Assembly: GCA_021784835.1 (NCBI GenBank)
Contig: JAJYHI010000107.1
Coordinates: 1 to 13,375, forward strand
Direction: 5' to 3'
DNA from: a bacterium
Lineage (GTDB): Bacteria > SZUA-79 > Acidulodesulfobacterales > Acidulodesulfobacteraceae
Length of the DNA: 13,375 nucleotides
A program made the position numbers and the translations under genes. This document shows positions 6,105 through 13,375 of the stretch, one piece after another. The stretch's first letter is position 1; every line of letters starts with the position of its first letter. A model generated the notes under the pieces. The model was not told the origin of the DNA. It worked only from the letters and a program-made list of their open reading frames with translations, and searched no databases.

Positions 6105-8501
6105 ATGAAAGAAAAAGCGTCTGCATTTAATTATCAAAATTATCTTGCCGAAGAAGAAATTGAAACTTTAAATTTATACTTCGATGCCGCAAATTATCTT
6201 TCTATAGGCCAAATCTACCTTATGGATAATCCGCTTTTAAAAGAACCGTTAAAACTTGAACATATAAAACCAAGGCTTCTTGGCCACTGGGGAACGTCGC
6301 CCGGCCTTAATTTTATTTATGCCCATATTAACAGAATTATAAAAAAATTTGATTTCAACGCATTATTTATTACAGGTCCCGGACACGGCGGTCCGGCTAT
6401 TATAGCAAATACTTATATCGAAGGAACTTACAGCGAATACTACCCAAACATGCCCCAAAATTATGACGGCGTTAAAGCTCTTTTTAGGCAATTTTCTGCC
6501 CCGGGCGGCGTACCTAGCCATGTTTCGCCTAAAACCCCAGGCTCCATACATGAGGGGGGCGAACTTGGTTACGCATTGAGCCATGCTTACGGAGCTGCAT
6601 TAGACAATCCCGATTTAAGGGTATTTTGCGTAGTAGGAGACGGCGAAGCTGAAACGGGACCCATGGCTGCATCGTGGCATATTAATAAATTTTTAAACCC
6701 TAAAACGGACGGCATAGTGGTTCCTATACTTCATTTGAACGGATATAAAATAAATAATCCGACAATTCTTGCAAGAATCGGCGAAGAAGAACTTATAGAC
6801 CTGTTTAAAGGATACGGTTACAAACCTTACATTTTGGAAGACGAATCCGTAGATTCCGCACATAATAAAATGGCTTTAATAATGGATAAAATTTCAAGGG
6901 AAATAAATAAAATAAAAAAAGAATATAACGAAAAAAGCGATGCAGCTACTAAGGTTAGACCTCATTATCCTATGCTGATATTTAAAACTCCTAAAGGGTG
7001 GACATGCCCAAAAGAAATAGACGGACTTAAGTTGGAAGGTTTCTGGCGCGCCCATCAAGTTCCTATTACGGATTTCAAAGAAAAGCCGGAGCATATCAAA
7101 ATATTGGAAAACTGGATGAAATCTTACAAGCCGGAAATATTATTCGATGAAAAAGGTTCGTTGATAGACAAAATTAAAGAATTTCCGCCGAAAAAAGATA
7201 AAAGAATGAGCGCAAACCCTTGCGGAAACGGCGGACTTTTGACAAAAGACCTCATTCTTCCGGATTTTACCGTTTACGCCGAAAAAGTAGAAAAACCTGC
7301 GACAACCTATGGAAAAGCTACTACTACATTGGGATATTACCTGCGCGACATAGTCAAAAAGAATATGGATAATTTTAGAATATTCAGTCCCGACGAACAT
7401 AACTCGAACAGGCTTAATGCGGTTTTCGATACGACCGACAGGCAATGGTGGGGCGATATTTTCAATTTCGACGACCATCTTGCCCATAGCGGAAGAGTAA
7501 TAGAAATTTTAAGCGAACATACCTGCGAAGGGCTTCTCGAAGGATATTTATTGTCCGGAAGGCATGGTTTTTTTTCGTGCTATGAAGCATTTATACATAT
7601 AATAGATTCTATGTTCAATCAGCATGCGAAATGGCTTAAGGAAGCCGACGAAGTCGAATGGAGAAGGCCTATACCGTCCTTAAACTATCTTCTCACTTCG
7701 CATGTCTGGAGACAGGACCATAACGGTTTTTCGCATCAAGATCCTGGATTTATCGACCACGTTATTACCAAAAAACCAAAATATATAAGGGTCTATCTTC
7801 CGTCTGATACAAATACGCTTTTAGTAACTGCCGATAAATGCTTCAGTAGCCAAAACAGAATAAACGTAATTATCGCGGGAAAACAGGAAGAACTTCAATG
7901 GTACGACATGGATTCCGCAATTAAAATATGCGATAAAGGACTTGGTATTATGGAATTTGCAAGCAACGACAGAGGAGAAGAACCTGATATAATAATGGCT
8001 TGCGCGGGCGACGTTCCTACATTGGAAACGCTTGCCGCCGTTTCGATTTTAAACAACCTCGCACCGGAGCTTAAAATAAGAGTAATAAACGTGATAGACC
8101 TTATGACATTAACGCCTAAAGAAGAACACCCCGACGGATTATCCGATAAAGAATTCGATACTCTGTTTACCGAAAATAAACATGTAGTTTTTGCATTCCA
8201 CGGCTATCCATGGCTTATACACAGACTCTGTTATAGGCGTAAAAATCATCCGAATATTCATGTCAGAGGCTACAAAGAGGAAGGAACGACTACGACTCCT
8301 TTCGATATGGCGGTAAGAAACGACTTAGACAGATTTCATCTTGTTATGGACGTAGCCGACAGAGTTGAATCCCTCAAATATAAAGCCGCGTATATTAAAA
8401 AAGAGATGGAGAGCAGGCTAATAGAACATAAGCAGTATATTCTTAAATACGACGACGATATGCCGGAAATTAAAAACTGGAAAGGCGATTGGAATTTTTA
8501 A
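6105..8501 (+). CDS. xfp: Xylulose-5-phosphate / fructose-6-phosphate phosphoketolase
   Basis: A 798-residue cytoplasmic thiamine-diphosphate enzyme, full length for the family (about 790-825). It cleaves xylulose 5-phosphate with phosphate to acetyl phosphate and glyceraldehyde 3-phosphate; many members also cleave fructose 6-phosphate to acetyl phosphate and erythrose 4-phosphate. Visible hallmarks: GHWGTSPG with H61; GPGHGGPA with H94; signature EGGELGY (150-156); GDGEAETGP (178-186), the start of the ThDP/metal motif, completed by NGYKINNPT (212-220); and the conserved [13 protein letters not shown] and [14 protein letters not shown] blocks in the C-terminal half. All catalytic motifs look intact. 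Start chosen for the AGAGGTG Shine-Dalgarno at 6094-6100, four bases before ATG. The gene seems monocistronic with its own terminator; no acetate kinase or phosphotransacetylase is nearby. Dual substrate use cannot be read from sequence. The last 32 bases overlap the convergent rsmD gene. Confidence 0.97.
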   Translation: MKEKASAFNYQNYLAEEEIETLNLYFDAANYLSIGQIYLMDNPLLKEPLKLEHIKPRLLGHWGTSPGLNFIYAHINRIIKKFDFNALFITGPGHGGPAIIANTYIEGTYSEYYPNMPQNYDGVKALFRQFSAPGGVPSHVSPKTPGSIHEGGELGYALSHAYGAALDNPDLRVFCVVGDGEAETGPMAASWHINKFLNPKTDGIVVPILHLNGYKINNPTILARIGEEELIDLFKGYGYKPYILEDESVDSAHNKMALIMDKISREINKIKKEYNEKSDAATKVRPHYPMLIFKTPKGWTCPKEIDGLKLEGFWRAHQVPITDFKEKPEHIKILENWMKSYKPEILFDEKGSLIDKIKEFPPKKDKRMSANPCGNGGLLTKDLILPDFTVYAEKVEKPATTYGKATTTLGYYLRDIVKKNMDNFRIFSPDEHNSNRLNAVFDTTDRQWWGDIFNFDDHLAHSGRVIEILSEHTCEGLLEGYLLSGRHGFFSCYEAFIHIIDSMFNQHAKWLKEADEVEWRRPIPSLNYLLTSHVWRQDHNGFSHQDPGFIDHVITKKPKYIRVYLPSDTNTLLVTADKCFSSQNRINVIIAGKQEELQWYDMDSAIKICDKGLGIMEFASNDRGEEPDIIMACAGDVPTLETLAAVSILNNLAPELKIRVINVIDLMTLTPKEEHPDGLSDKEFDTLFTENKHVVFAFHGYPWLIHRLCYRRKNHPNIHVRGYKEEGTTTTPFDMAVRNDLDRFHLVMDVADRVESLKYKAAYIKKEMESRLIEHKQYILKYDDDMPEIKNWKGDWNF

Positions 8502-9093
8502 AGTAATCCGCACGGTAAAACGATAAAAAAGATTTGCCGTGCGTTTTTTTATTTATAAGCTTATAAGGCGGATATTCAAGGGATAATATTTCATGTTTAT
8601 CATGCTGGACAATTATGTTTATATTATCGTATTTGCGGCATTTGTCTTCATTGCCGTTTTTTTCCTCCATATCATATTCCGTAATTATTTTATTAATCGC
8701 AGTTTCGCAAAAGCCTTTACCGTACGGAGGGTCGATAAAGATATAATCTGGTTTATACTCGCTTAATATCCCTTTTTCTAAAGCTTTTAACGCGTCTTTT
8801 TTTATAATTTTTACTTTATTCTCTATACCGAACTGTTTTGAAAGTTTGATAATTATAGATATTAATTCAGGCGAAGTTTCGACGAAAATACAGAAAGCCG
8901 CGCCTCTCGAAACAGCCTCGAAACCGATGTTGCCCGTTCCTGCGTATAAATCGCAAAAAACTGCGCCGTTTATATCGTCTCCAATTACGTTAAATAAAAC
9001 GCCTTTTAAGAAATCCGATGAGGGAGAAACGTTTTTAATATCGAATACGTTAGGTATTATTCTTCCTTTTAATGAACCTGCTATAATCCGCAT
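8470..9093 (-). CDS. rsmD: RsmD-type 16S rRNA (guanine-N2) methyltransferase
   Basis: A 207-residue SAM-dependent methyltransferase. The N-terminus [11 protein letters not shown] is the RsmD family opening. A P-S-S-D segment (24-27) follows; SAM motif I is [13 protein letters not shown] (48-60); the catalytic DPPYG is at 121-125. The family methylates G966 (E. coli numbering) of 16S rRNA during 30S assembly. Differences: after PSSD the usual R-V-R-E-A is F-L-K-G-V; a short charged insertion ([12 protein letters not shown]) sits after the catalytic domain loop; and about 13 residues trail the usual end. Those trailing codons overlap the phosphoketolase 3' end (8470-8501) and the phosphoketolase terminator. 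It starts 32 bases after the Crp/Fnr gene on the same strand, so the two are probably co-transcribed. No Shine-Dalgarno is evident; two tandem ATCCATCT units lie just before the ATG. Confidence 0.88.
   Translation of the reverse strand: MRIIAGSLKGRIIPNVFDIKNVSPSSDFLKGVLFNVIGDDINGAVFCDLYAGTGNIGFEAVSRGAAFCIFVETSPELISIIIKLSKQFGIENKVKIIKKDALKALEKGILSEYKPDYIFIDPPYGKGFCETAINKIITEYDMEEKNGNEDKCRKYDNINIIVQHDKHEILSLEYPPYKLINKKTHGKSFLSFYRADYFKNSNRLSSF
8509..8550 (+). terminator. Intrinsic terminator of the phosphoketolase gene, embedded in rsmD
   Basis: CGCACGG (8509-8515) pairs with CCGTGCG (8537-8543); the stem extends inward by TAAA/TTTG (one T-G wobble) to about 11 bp. Seven T's follow (8544-8550). 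It starts eight bases after the phosphoketolase stop codon and lies wholly inside the coding sequence of the convergent rsmD gene. Confidence 0.85.
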
Positions 9094-9125
9094 AGATGGA
9101 TAGATGGATAAATTTTACGTGTATA

Positions 9126-9758
9126 TTATTCGCTCAAATCCTCTAATTTTTTTCTGTCGAGTATTATAATATCCCTTTTGTCTAATTTTATAATATCTTT
9201 TGCCGCAAAATCCTTCAGCGCACGCGAAACTACTTCTCTTGCCGTTCCCGCGATATCCGCTATTATTTTCTGGCTAAGTTTTTCGCCGTCGAATAAAAGC
9301 AGAATTTTCGCTATTCTTTCCTGCGTACGTTTAAGGGAAAGGTCTTCTATGGCATTCGTAAGATGCCTTAATTTTTCGGACATGCTTCTTATAATATTAA
9401 TAGAAACTTCAGGATGTTTATAAATAAGGCCTATCATATTCTCGCGCGATAACAAAAATAGTTTCGCGCCGGTAACGGCATCCGCGGAAGCGGGATTTAT
9501 ATCTTTTACGAAAACCGTTATATCGTTAAACGATTCGCCCGGATAAATCAACTTTAAAATCTGCTCTTTGCCGTCTTTAGAAGATTTATAAACCTTGACG
9601 GTTCCTTCGGCTACGAAATATATTCCTTTTGATTTGTCTCCTTCCAGAAAAATATTTTCTCCTGCCGAATAATTTTCTACTTTAAATAATGCTTTAATAT
9701 CATTAAAAATATCTGCATTTAAAGATCCGAAATATTCCGGAATTTTAAAGTTTTCCAT
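9126..9758 (-). CDS. Crp/Fnr-family transcriptional regulator
   Basis: A 210-residue DNA-binding regulator. Residues about 10-125 form a cyclic-nucleotide-binding-type beta-roll (visible blocks: Y-S-A-G-E-x-I-F-x-E-G-D, then V-A-E-G-T-V-K-V-Y and Y-P-G-E-S-F), followed by the long dimer helix and a C-terminal Crp-type helix-turn-helix (about 155-195: LSQKIIADIAGTAREVVSRALKDF). The recognition helix has E-V-V-S-R, the same E-x-x-S-R spacing that in FNR contacts TTGAT half-sites. The protein contains no cysteine, so an FNR-style [4Fe-4S] cluster is excluded; the cAMP-contact residues of true CRP are not evident, so the signal is unknown. It is first of a two-gene set with rsmD and divergent from fmdB. 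No Shine-Dalgarno; a promoter lies at 9829-9858. A candidate target site lies at 333-344. Confidence 0.88.
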   Translation of the reverse strand: MENFKIPEYFGSLNADIFNDIKALFKVENYSAGENIFLEGDKSKGIYFVAEGTVKVYKSSKDGKEQILKLIYPGESFNDITVFVKDINPASADAVTGAKLFLLSRENMIGLIYKHPEVSINIIRSMSEKLRHLTNAIEDLSLKRTQERIAKILLLFDGEKLSQKIIADIAGTAREVVSRALKDFAAKDIIKLDKRDIIILDRKKLEDLSE

Positions 9759-9828
9759 AATTTAAAATTTTTTTATAAACTATAAAGCGGCATAAACATT
9801 TATAAATTAAATTGAATATATTTTTAAT

Positions 9829-9858
9829 ATTATAGTATAAAGTTTGCCGATATGTAAA
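9829..9858 (-). promoter_or_regulatory. Sigma-70-type promoter of the Crp/Fnr-rsmD pair
   Basis: On the minus strand, TTTACA (complement of 9853-9858, 5/6 to consensus) is followed after 18 bp by TATAAT (complement of 9829-9834, 6/6). Transcription would start near 9822, leaving a leader of about 63 AT-rich bases before the ATG at 9758. Confidence 0.55.
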
Positions 9859-9872
9859 TAATATAAAATTTA

Positions 9873-9881
9873 TGTTATAAT
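9873..9881 (+). promoter_or_regulatory. Extended -10 (TGT-TATAAT) promoter of the fmdB-ogt-HAD cluster
   Basis: TGT followed by consensus TATAAT (9876-9881) places the start of transcription near 9888, about 32 bases before the ATG and upstream of the AAGGAGGT Shine-Dalgarno at 9905-9912. No good -35 at the right distance, which extended -10 promoters tolerate. It is back-to-back with the Crp/Fnr gene promoter. Confidence 0.5.
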
Positions 9882-9919
9882 TAATATGATTATATATATT
9901 TAATAAGGAGGTAAATTAA

Positions 9920-10204
9920 ATGCCTATCAGGGAATACAAATGCAAAGACTGCGGAAATTATATCGAGGTAATTCAGGGTATGAACGAAAAACCCCTTGAA
10001 AAATGCGAAAAATGCGGCGGAAAATTAGAAAAACTAATTTCCAATTCAAGTTTCGTACTAAAAGGCTCCGGTTGGTATAAAACGGATTATGCAAGTTCGG
10101 GCAGTTCGGCAAGCGGAAGCAAATCAAAAAAAACGGCCGATGAAAGCAAAACAGCATCTCCTGCGCCTGCATGCAGTTGTTCCGGCGGTACATGCGGACA
10201 TTAA
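9920..10204 (+). CDS. FmdB-family small zinc-ribbon protein
   Basis: A 94-residue protein of the putative regulatory FmdB family. The N-terminal zinc ribbon MPIREYKC8-x-x-C11 ... C29-E-K-C32-G-G is the family signature, with four cysteines placed to bind one zinc. It is followed by a strand with FVLKGSGWYKTDY, a conserved family segment, then a Ser/Lys/Ala-rich flexible stretch (about 58-83) and a cysteine-rich end C85-S-C87-S-G-G-T-C92-G-H. Family members were linked to formamidase expression in one methylotroph, but the general function is unknown; do not read the name as a function. The start is strongly supported by AAGGAGGT seven bases upstream. It is the first gene of a three-gene plus-strand set with short gaps of 44 and 53 bases. 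Confidence 0.88.
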   Translation: MPIREYKCKDCGNYIEVIQGMNEKPLEKCEKCGGKLEKLISNSSFVLKGSGWYKTDYASSGSSASGSKSKKTADESKTASPAPACSCSGGTCGH

Positions 10205-10248
10205 ATTAAGCTGTTAATTTTAATATAATTTCGAAGCGTTTATTATGT

Positions 10249-10794
10249 ATGTATGTTTACGATTTTAAAACAAAATTATCGGGAAAGGATTTAGTTTTAG
10301 AAATTGCCGCTTCGGAAAAATATATCGAGTCTATAAAAATTACGGGCGGCGGACGGCCAAAATCCAACCGTAAAATGCCGCCTGTACTTACCGATAAAAT
10401 TCTTTATAACGAATTAAATTTATTGCCTCATCTTTATAAATTAATAAATCTTTTAGATAAATATTTTTCGGCAAAAAATGTTGAATTTAACGATATTCCG
10501 ATAAATTTTTCTTTATATTCCGATTTTTCTTCCGAAATACTTATAAAGACCCAAACAATTAAATATAACGAAATATTATCATACAAACAACTTGCAATAA
10601 AAGCAGGATACGATGCAAAATACTCAAGAGCCTGTGCAGCGGTTTTATCAGTAAACAAAACGCCTATTGTAGTTCCATGTCACAGGGTCATATACACTAA
10701 CGGCAAATTGGGCGGCTGGTCAGGCGGAGGCTGGAAAGATTTTAAATCTGCCCTGCTTTTGCTGGAAAAAAATAAAAATTTTTACAAAAATTAG
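10249..10794 (+). CDS. ogt: Methylated-DNA--protein-cysteine S-methyltransferase (Ogt/Ada-C type)
   Basis: A 181-residue suicide DNA-repair protein that would remove O6-alkyl groups from guanine by transfer to its own cysteine. The active site is P-C144-H-R-V-I, preceded by the helix-turn-helix LSYKQLAIKAGYDAKYSRACAAVL with candidate arginine finger R127, and followed by NGKLGGWSGGGWKDFKSALLLLE, the family C-terminal block. N136, in the NKTP segment replacing the usual N-P, occupies the conserved asparagine position. The N-terminal 80 residues are the poorly conserved alpha/beta domain; no AdaA zinc domain is present, so it is a stand-alone enzyme. Of three ATGs in ATGTATGTATG (10245-10255), the frame uses the one at 10249. 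No Shine-Dalgarno is seen; a TATAAT at 10224-10229 could allow a second, short-leader transcript. Confidence 0.9.
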   Translation: MYVYDFKTKLSGKDLVLEIAASEKYIESIKITGGGRPKSNRKMPPVLTDKILYNELNLLPHLYKLINLLDKYFSAKNVEFNDIPINFSLYSDFSSEILIKTQTIKYNEILSYKQLAIKAGYDAKYSRACAAVLSVNKTPIVVPCHRVIYTNGKLGGWSGGGWKDFKSALLLLEKNKNFYKN

Positions 10795-10847
10795 CCTCTA
10801 TAGCGAAAAAAAGAACAAATATACAATTAAATTTTAATAAATATATT

Positions 10848-11468
10848 ATGAATAAAATTAGTACTTTATTTTTAGACATCGGCAATATTCTTCTTACAAA
10901 CGGCTGGGATACCGCTTCGAGAAAATTAGCTTCTAAAACTTTCGATCTCGATTACGAGGAGTTTGCCGAAAGACACGCCTATTTATCTTCTTTATATGAA
11001 GAAGGAAGAATAACTTTAAACGATTATCTCGATAAAGCAATTTTTTACGACGAGAGAAGTTTTTCAAAAGCCGACTTTAAAAATTTTATGTTCAGCCAGT
11101 CAAAACCTATTCCTAAAATGATAGATTTATTTAAACATTTGAAATCCAAATATAAATTAAAGGTAGTAGCATTAAACAATGAAGGGCTTGAGCTTTCAAG
11201 ATACAGAGTGGAAACGTTTAAATTAAATGAATTAATCGATTTTTTCGTAACTTCTTGTTTCGTAAAAATGAAAAAACCGGACGAAAACATTTATAAGCTT
11301 GCAATGTATCTTGCATACGTAACAAGCGAAGAAAGTCTTTTTATAGACGACAGGTATTTTAACGTCGAAACAGCCGCAAAATTGGGTATGAATGCATTTC
11401 AGCATAAAGATTACGTCGCGACTAAAGAAAAATTAGCCCAATACGGTTTAAAAACCGATACGATATAA
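10848..11468 (+). CDS. HAD-superfamily phosphatase, YihX-like subfamily
   Basis: A 206-residue cytoplasmic hydrolase with all four HAD motifs. Motif I is F-L-D10-I-G-N-I-L: the nucleophile Asp is present, while the usual second Asp is Gly, as in the DLGNV/DIGGV subgroup that includes YihX sugar-phosphate phosphatases. The helical cap follows (about 15-80). Motif II is A-L-N110-N111-E-G, with Asn in place of the usual Ser/Thr; motif III is K142-K-P; motif IV is F-I-D167-D168-R-x-x-N-V-E-T-A-x-x-L-G-M. Substrate unknown. It is last of the fmdB-ogt-HAD set, 53 bases after ogt, and ends 20 bases before a strong bidirectional terminator. No Shine-Dalgarno precedes the ATG. Link to DNA repair by position is inference only. 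Confidence 0.85.
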   Translation: MNKISTLFLDIGNILLTNGWDTASRKLASKTFDLDYEEFAERHAYLSSLYEEGRITLNDYLDKAIFYDERSFSKADFKNFMFSQSKPIPKMIDLFKHLKSKYKLKVVALNNEGLELSRYRVETFKLNELIDFFVTSCFVKMKKPDENIYKLAMYLAYVTSEESLFIDDRYFNVETAAKLGMNAFQHKDYVATKEKLAQYGLKTDTI

Positions 11469-11488
11469 TAATATAAAGTTAAAAATAA

Positions 11489-11527
11489 AAAATCCTCTAA
11501 ATCTTATAATAGCATTTAGAGGATTTT
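11489..11527. terminator. Bidirectional intrinsic terminator between convergent HAD and Pal-like genes
   Basis: AAAATCCTCTAAAT (11489-11502) pairs perfectly with ATTTAGAGGATTTT (11514-11527), a 14-bp stem with an 11-base loop. The arms end in A and T runs on either strand. It lies 20 bases after the HAD stop and 34 bases after the Pal-like stop, so it can serve both. Confidence 0.85.
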
Positions 11528-11561
11528 GAAAAGTATACTTTTGAACTTCCGTTTTGTTGTA

Positions 11562-12212
11562 TTATTTAGAAACGACCGCGAAATGGTCTCTTCTGTTTAT
11601 AGCATAACATGCTAAAGTATGAGCAGTGCAAAGAGGTTTCTCTTTTCCAAAACTTATCGTTTTCAACCTATTTCCGCTTACACCTAATTTTTCTAAATAC
11701 GATTTTGCGATATTTGCCCTTCTCCAGCCTAGCGCCATGTTATAGGCTTCCGAACCTCTTCTGTCGCAATTACCCTGTATCTGAACGACGACGTTTTTAT
11801 TATGCTTTAAGTATTCGGCGTCTCTGCGTAAAATAGCAATATCTTTGGAGGTAAGCATTGCAGAATTATACGGGAAACGAATATCGTTATAATTTGCCGA
11901 AATATTATACGTCGAAACTTTTTTTACAATAACCGGTTTTTTGGCAACTGTTACTTTTTTAATTTGCTTTTTTACTGCTGCAGGCTGAACTTTTTTTACT
12001 GCAGGTTTATTAGGAGCTATACAACAGTTATATGATGAACTGCAAGGGGTCGATAAATAAGAAGTACCGGCATAGTTTCCGGAACCGCATGGAGTATTCC
12101 ATGACGAAGAAGATATAGCGTAAACGCTTGCAGGAAAAATAACTGCAAAAGCAATCATAAAAACACGGACTATCAAATTGGAAATTATCGTAATTTTCAT
12201 TTTTTTCAACAT
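11562..12212 (-). CDS. OmpA/Pal-like peptidoglycan-binding protein, non-lipidated
   Basis: A 216-residue exported protein. A signal peptide (hydrophobic 17-28) probably ends at V-Y-A32; there is no lipobox, so unlike classical Pal it should not be lipid-anchored. The mature N-terminus is Ser/Gly/Tyr-rich with cysteines C42, C57, C63, C64, then a Lys/Val/Pro-rich linker (about 68-98). Residues about 103-216 are an OmpA C-terminal-like domain: DIRFPYNSAMLT, then VQIQGNCDRRGSEAYNMALGWRRA, then SFGKEKPLCTAHTLACYAINRRDHF, the pattern that binds the diaminopimelate stem of peptidoglycan. GNCD replaces the common GHCD/GHTD. It probably helps tether the outer membrane to the cell wall; no tol genes are nearby. 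The start is supported by GGGAGGA just upstream and a near-consensus promoter at 12285-12312. Confidence 0.88.
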   Translation of the reverse strand: MLKKMKITIISNLIVRVFMIAFAVIFPASVYAISSSSWNTPCGSGNYAGTSYLSTPCSSSYNCCIAPNKPAVKKVQPAAVKKQIKKVTVAKKPVIVKKVSTYNISANYNDIRFPYNSAMLTSKDIAILRRDAEYLKHNKNVVVQIQGNCDRRGSEAYNMALGWRRANIAKSYLEKLGVSGNRLKTISFGKEKPLCTAHTLACYAINRRDHFAVVSK

Positions 12213-12284
12213 ATCTTCCTCCCTTTAAAAATTTTAATCTATATATACATACATATAAAAATTATTTAAAAACTAACTACTTTG

Positions 12285-12312
12285 ATTATACTATCTATTT
12301 TTTCTATGTCAA
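12285..12312 (-). promoter_or_regulatory. Consensus sigma-70 promoter of the Pal-like gene
   Basis: On the minus strand, TTGACA (complement of 12307-12312) and TATAAT (complement of 12285-12290) are both perfect consensus hexamers, separated by 16 bp. Transcription would start near 12278, giving a 66-base AT-rich leader that ends in the GGGAGGA Shine-Dalgarno. This is the strongest promoter seen in the window, fitting an abundant envelope protein. Confidence 0.8.
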
Positions 12313-12334
12313 GTTACGCCGAATTTTCAAAAAA

Positions 12335-13375
12335 TTAATTGCCGAAAGTATAAACCGCCATAGCGTTTACAGTGTCCTGAAAACTGTTTCCGTCGCCGTA
12401 AACTCTGCGGTTTGCTACCTGGTTTTCGAATTCGAGCCTGAACTGTACGTTTTTAAGTACTTTGGCGGGCGGCCTGTATCCGATAGTAAACGTTGAGTCG
12501 AAATAACGATACGCAATCCCGGGAACGCTTTCCTCCTCCCACATGCCTTGCGGATCGAAAACGTCGACTTCCCTAACAGTCTGCGAAAACCTGCCGTAAT
12601 GCGATATATCGTAATGATGCAGATAAAAAGCTATACCTGAAAAACGCGACTTGTCGAAAGTGGAATCGGAAGTCGAAATTAGCGCAGACGGATAAATATT
12701 TTGCGAAGAATTAAATTCTGCGGGATTTATTACTCTGCTATATATTATAGATTTGTTTATGCCTCCGTTTAAACCTACTTCGTAATCTAAAACAGCCGTC
12801 CAATATTTTAAAAATTTATATTTTGCGTCTATGAAATTATAAAAAAATTTATTTAAATTATCCTGATAAAGATTGTTATCGTATATAACGAAATTTTCGG
12901 CTCCGTAAACTATGCCTTCGTGCAGTTTTAAAAAATTAAAAGGTTTATACGAAGCGATATATTCAAACGTCGGATATCTATCTATAGGCGACAAAGCGTT
13001 ATCGGTCATAGCTATGCCGAAAACCATATTAAGCCTTTTCGTAAAGGGATATTTAAAAAAGATTCCGGTAAGTTCGCCCGGTTCTATAGCCGTTATAGGC
13101 GAATAGGTATTTTCCCATAGTCTAGAAAGATTATAGGATTCAAAACCTATTAAATAATTTTTTTCGCCGAGACTAATTTTTAATCCGTTTCCTATAGGAA
13201 TGCCGAAAGATATATAAAACTGCCTGAATCCGTATAACGGACGGTTATAAACTGATTCCGTGTAATAATTGTAGTTTCCGGTATAAGGTCCTACTGCCTG
13301 AATGTTTTCTCCCGTATCTAAAGAAACTTTAAAACCTATGCCGAAATTATTTCTTCCGTTCGAAAATGCATTTTT
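12335..13375 (-). CDS. Outer-membrane beta-barrel porin, BBP2-like (5' end outside the window)
   Basis: The minus-strand frame is open from the window edge (13375) to TAA at 12335-12337: 346 residues without start or signal peptide. The internal Met at 13027 is not the real start, because coding continues upstream with the same character. The sequence alternates aromatic and polar residues in short amphipathic strands with Gly, Asn and Tyr turns, for example FRQFYISFGIPIGNGLKISLG and PGELTGIFFKYPFTKRLNMVFGIA. The G-E-x-T-G-x-x-x-x-Y-P-F-T-x-x-L block resembles the putative beta-barrel porin-2 (OmpL-like, BBP2) family. The C-terminus AVYTFGN ends on a strand but lacks a terminal Phe. It would form a channel in the outer membrane; the solute is unknown. 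It ends just 22 bases before the Pal-like gene's -35. No strong terminator is seen after it. Confidence 0.75.
   Translation of the reverse strand, partial: KNAFSNGRNNFGIGFKVSLDTGENIQAVGPYTGNYNYYTESVYNRPLYGFRQFYISFGIPIGNGLKISLGEKNYLIGFESYNLSRLWENTYSPITAIEPGELTGIFFKYPFTKRLNMVFGIAMTDNALSPIDRYPTFEYIASYKPFNFLKLHEGIVYGAENFVIYDNNLYQDNLNKFFYNFIDAKYKFLKYWTAVLDYEVGLNGGINKSIIYSRVINPAEFNSSQNIYPSALISTSDSTFDKSRFSGIAFYLHHYDISHYGRFSQTVREVDVFDPQGMWEEESVPGIAYRYFDSTFTIGYRPPAKVLKNVQFRLEFENQVANRRVYGDGNSFQDTVNAMAVYTFGN

Noticed and set aside
7140..7487. 115-codon antisense frame inside the phosphoketolase gene
   Set aside because: It lies opposite conserved phosphoketolase sequence and has no domain signal or ribosome-binding site.
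8846..9103. 85-codon plus-strand frame opposite rsmD
   Set aside because: It is antisense to the RsmD SAM motif region; no Shine-Dalgarno and no family resemblance.
9095..9110. Tandem GATGGATA repeat just upstream of the rsmD start
   Set aside because: Only two 8-bp copies with no further structure; most likely simple slippage, though it does occupy the ribosome-binding region.
9927..10193. 88-codon antisense frame opposite fmdB
   Set aside because: The plus strand has a strong Shine-Dalgarno and zinc-ribbon motifs; the antisense frame is a shadow.
12335..13027. Porin gene starting at the internal Met (13027)
   Set aside because: The same frame stays open to the window edge with continuous beta-strand character, so the true start lies beyond 13375.
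1..13375. Search for CRISPR arrays, tRNA or rRNA genes, transposases, toxin-antitoxin pairs and defence genes
   Set aside because: None of their signatures (regular repeat-spacer units, cloverleaf sequence, DDE or HUH motifs, small paired genes) was seen by eye.

Overview
This window reads as an ordinary chromosomal segment of an AT-rich Gram-negative bacterium. Intergenic DNA is very AT-rich, with many poly-A and poly-T runs. Gram-negative architecture is shown by a Pal/OmpA-like peptidoglycan-binding protein, an outer-membrane beta-barrel porin and a lipobox lipoprotein. The gene mix (Cu+ ATPase, flavin disulfide reductase, phosphoketolase, short heme-copper-oxidase-like protein, Crp/Fnr regulator) would fit an anaerobic or microaerophilic, metal-exposed lineage such as an uncultured deltaproteobacterial-type group. 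That placement is inference only. No tRNA, rRNA, CRISPR array, transposase gene or phage gene is visible.

Layout. Positions 1-135 (+) are the 3' end of a probable HAD hydrolase. Positions 136-383 are a repeat-rich regulatory region: an array of TTGCAA motifs, then a Crp/Fnr-type palindrome, then an extended -10. It precedes a four-helix heme-copper-oxidase subunit I-like protein (384-809, +). On the minus strand follow a lipoprotein (904-1461) and a dihydrolipoamide-dehydrogenase-like flavoenzyme (1579-2979), with a REP-like hairpin element between them. A 254-bp divergent control region separates the flavoenzyme from a two-HMA-domain Cu+-transporting P-type ATPase (3234-5897, +). Next comes a full-length phosphoketolase (6105-8501, +) whose terminator lies inside the 3' end of the convergent rsmD gene. 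A Crp/Fnr regulator and rsmD form a minus-strand pair (9758 to 8470). Divergent from them is a plus-strand cluster fmdB-like, ogt-like, HAD phosphatase (9920-11468), closed by a 14-bp bidirectional terminator. The right end holds a Pal-like protein with a near-consensus promoter (11562-12212, -) and the 3' part of a porin gene running off the window (12335-13375, -).

How the parts may work together. The Crp/Fnr protein has no cysteine, so it cannot carry an Fe-S cluster, but it keeps the E-x-x-S-R recognition-helix pattern that in FNR reads TTGAT. A TGAT-N4-ATCA site sits about 41.5 bp upstream of the predicted start of transcription of the oxidase-like gene, the class II activator position. 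This is the most coherent regulatory hypothesis in the window. Phosphoketolase would supply acetyl phosphate from pentose or hexose phosphates; no acetate kinase or phosphotransacetylase gene is present here.

The notable material is regulatory and structural: helically phased motif arrays in two intergenic regions, a palindrome covering a -10 element, a REP-like hairpin, a terminator embedded in an opposing coding sequence, and several genes without a Shine-Dalgarno whose -10 lies just before the start codon. I see no convincing novel multi-gene system.
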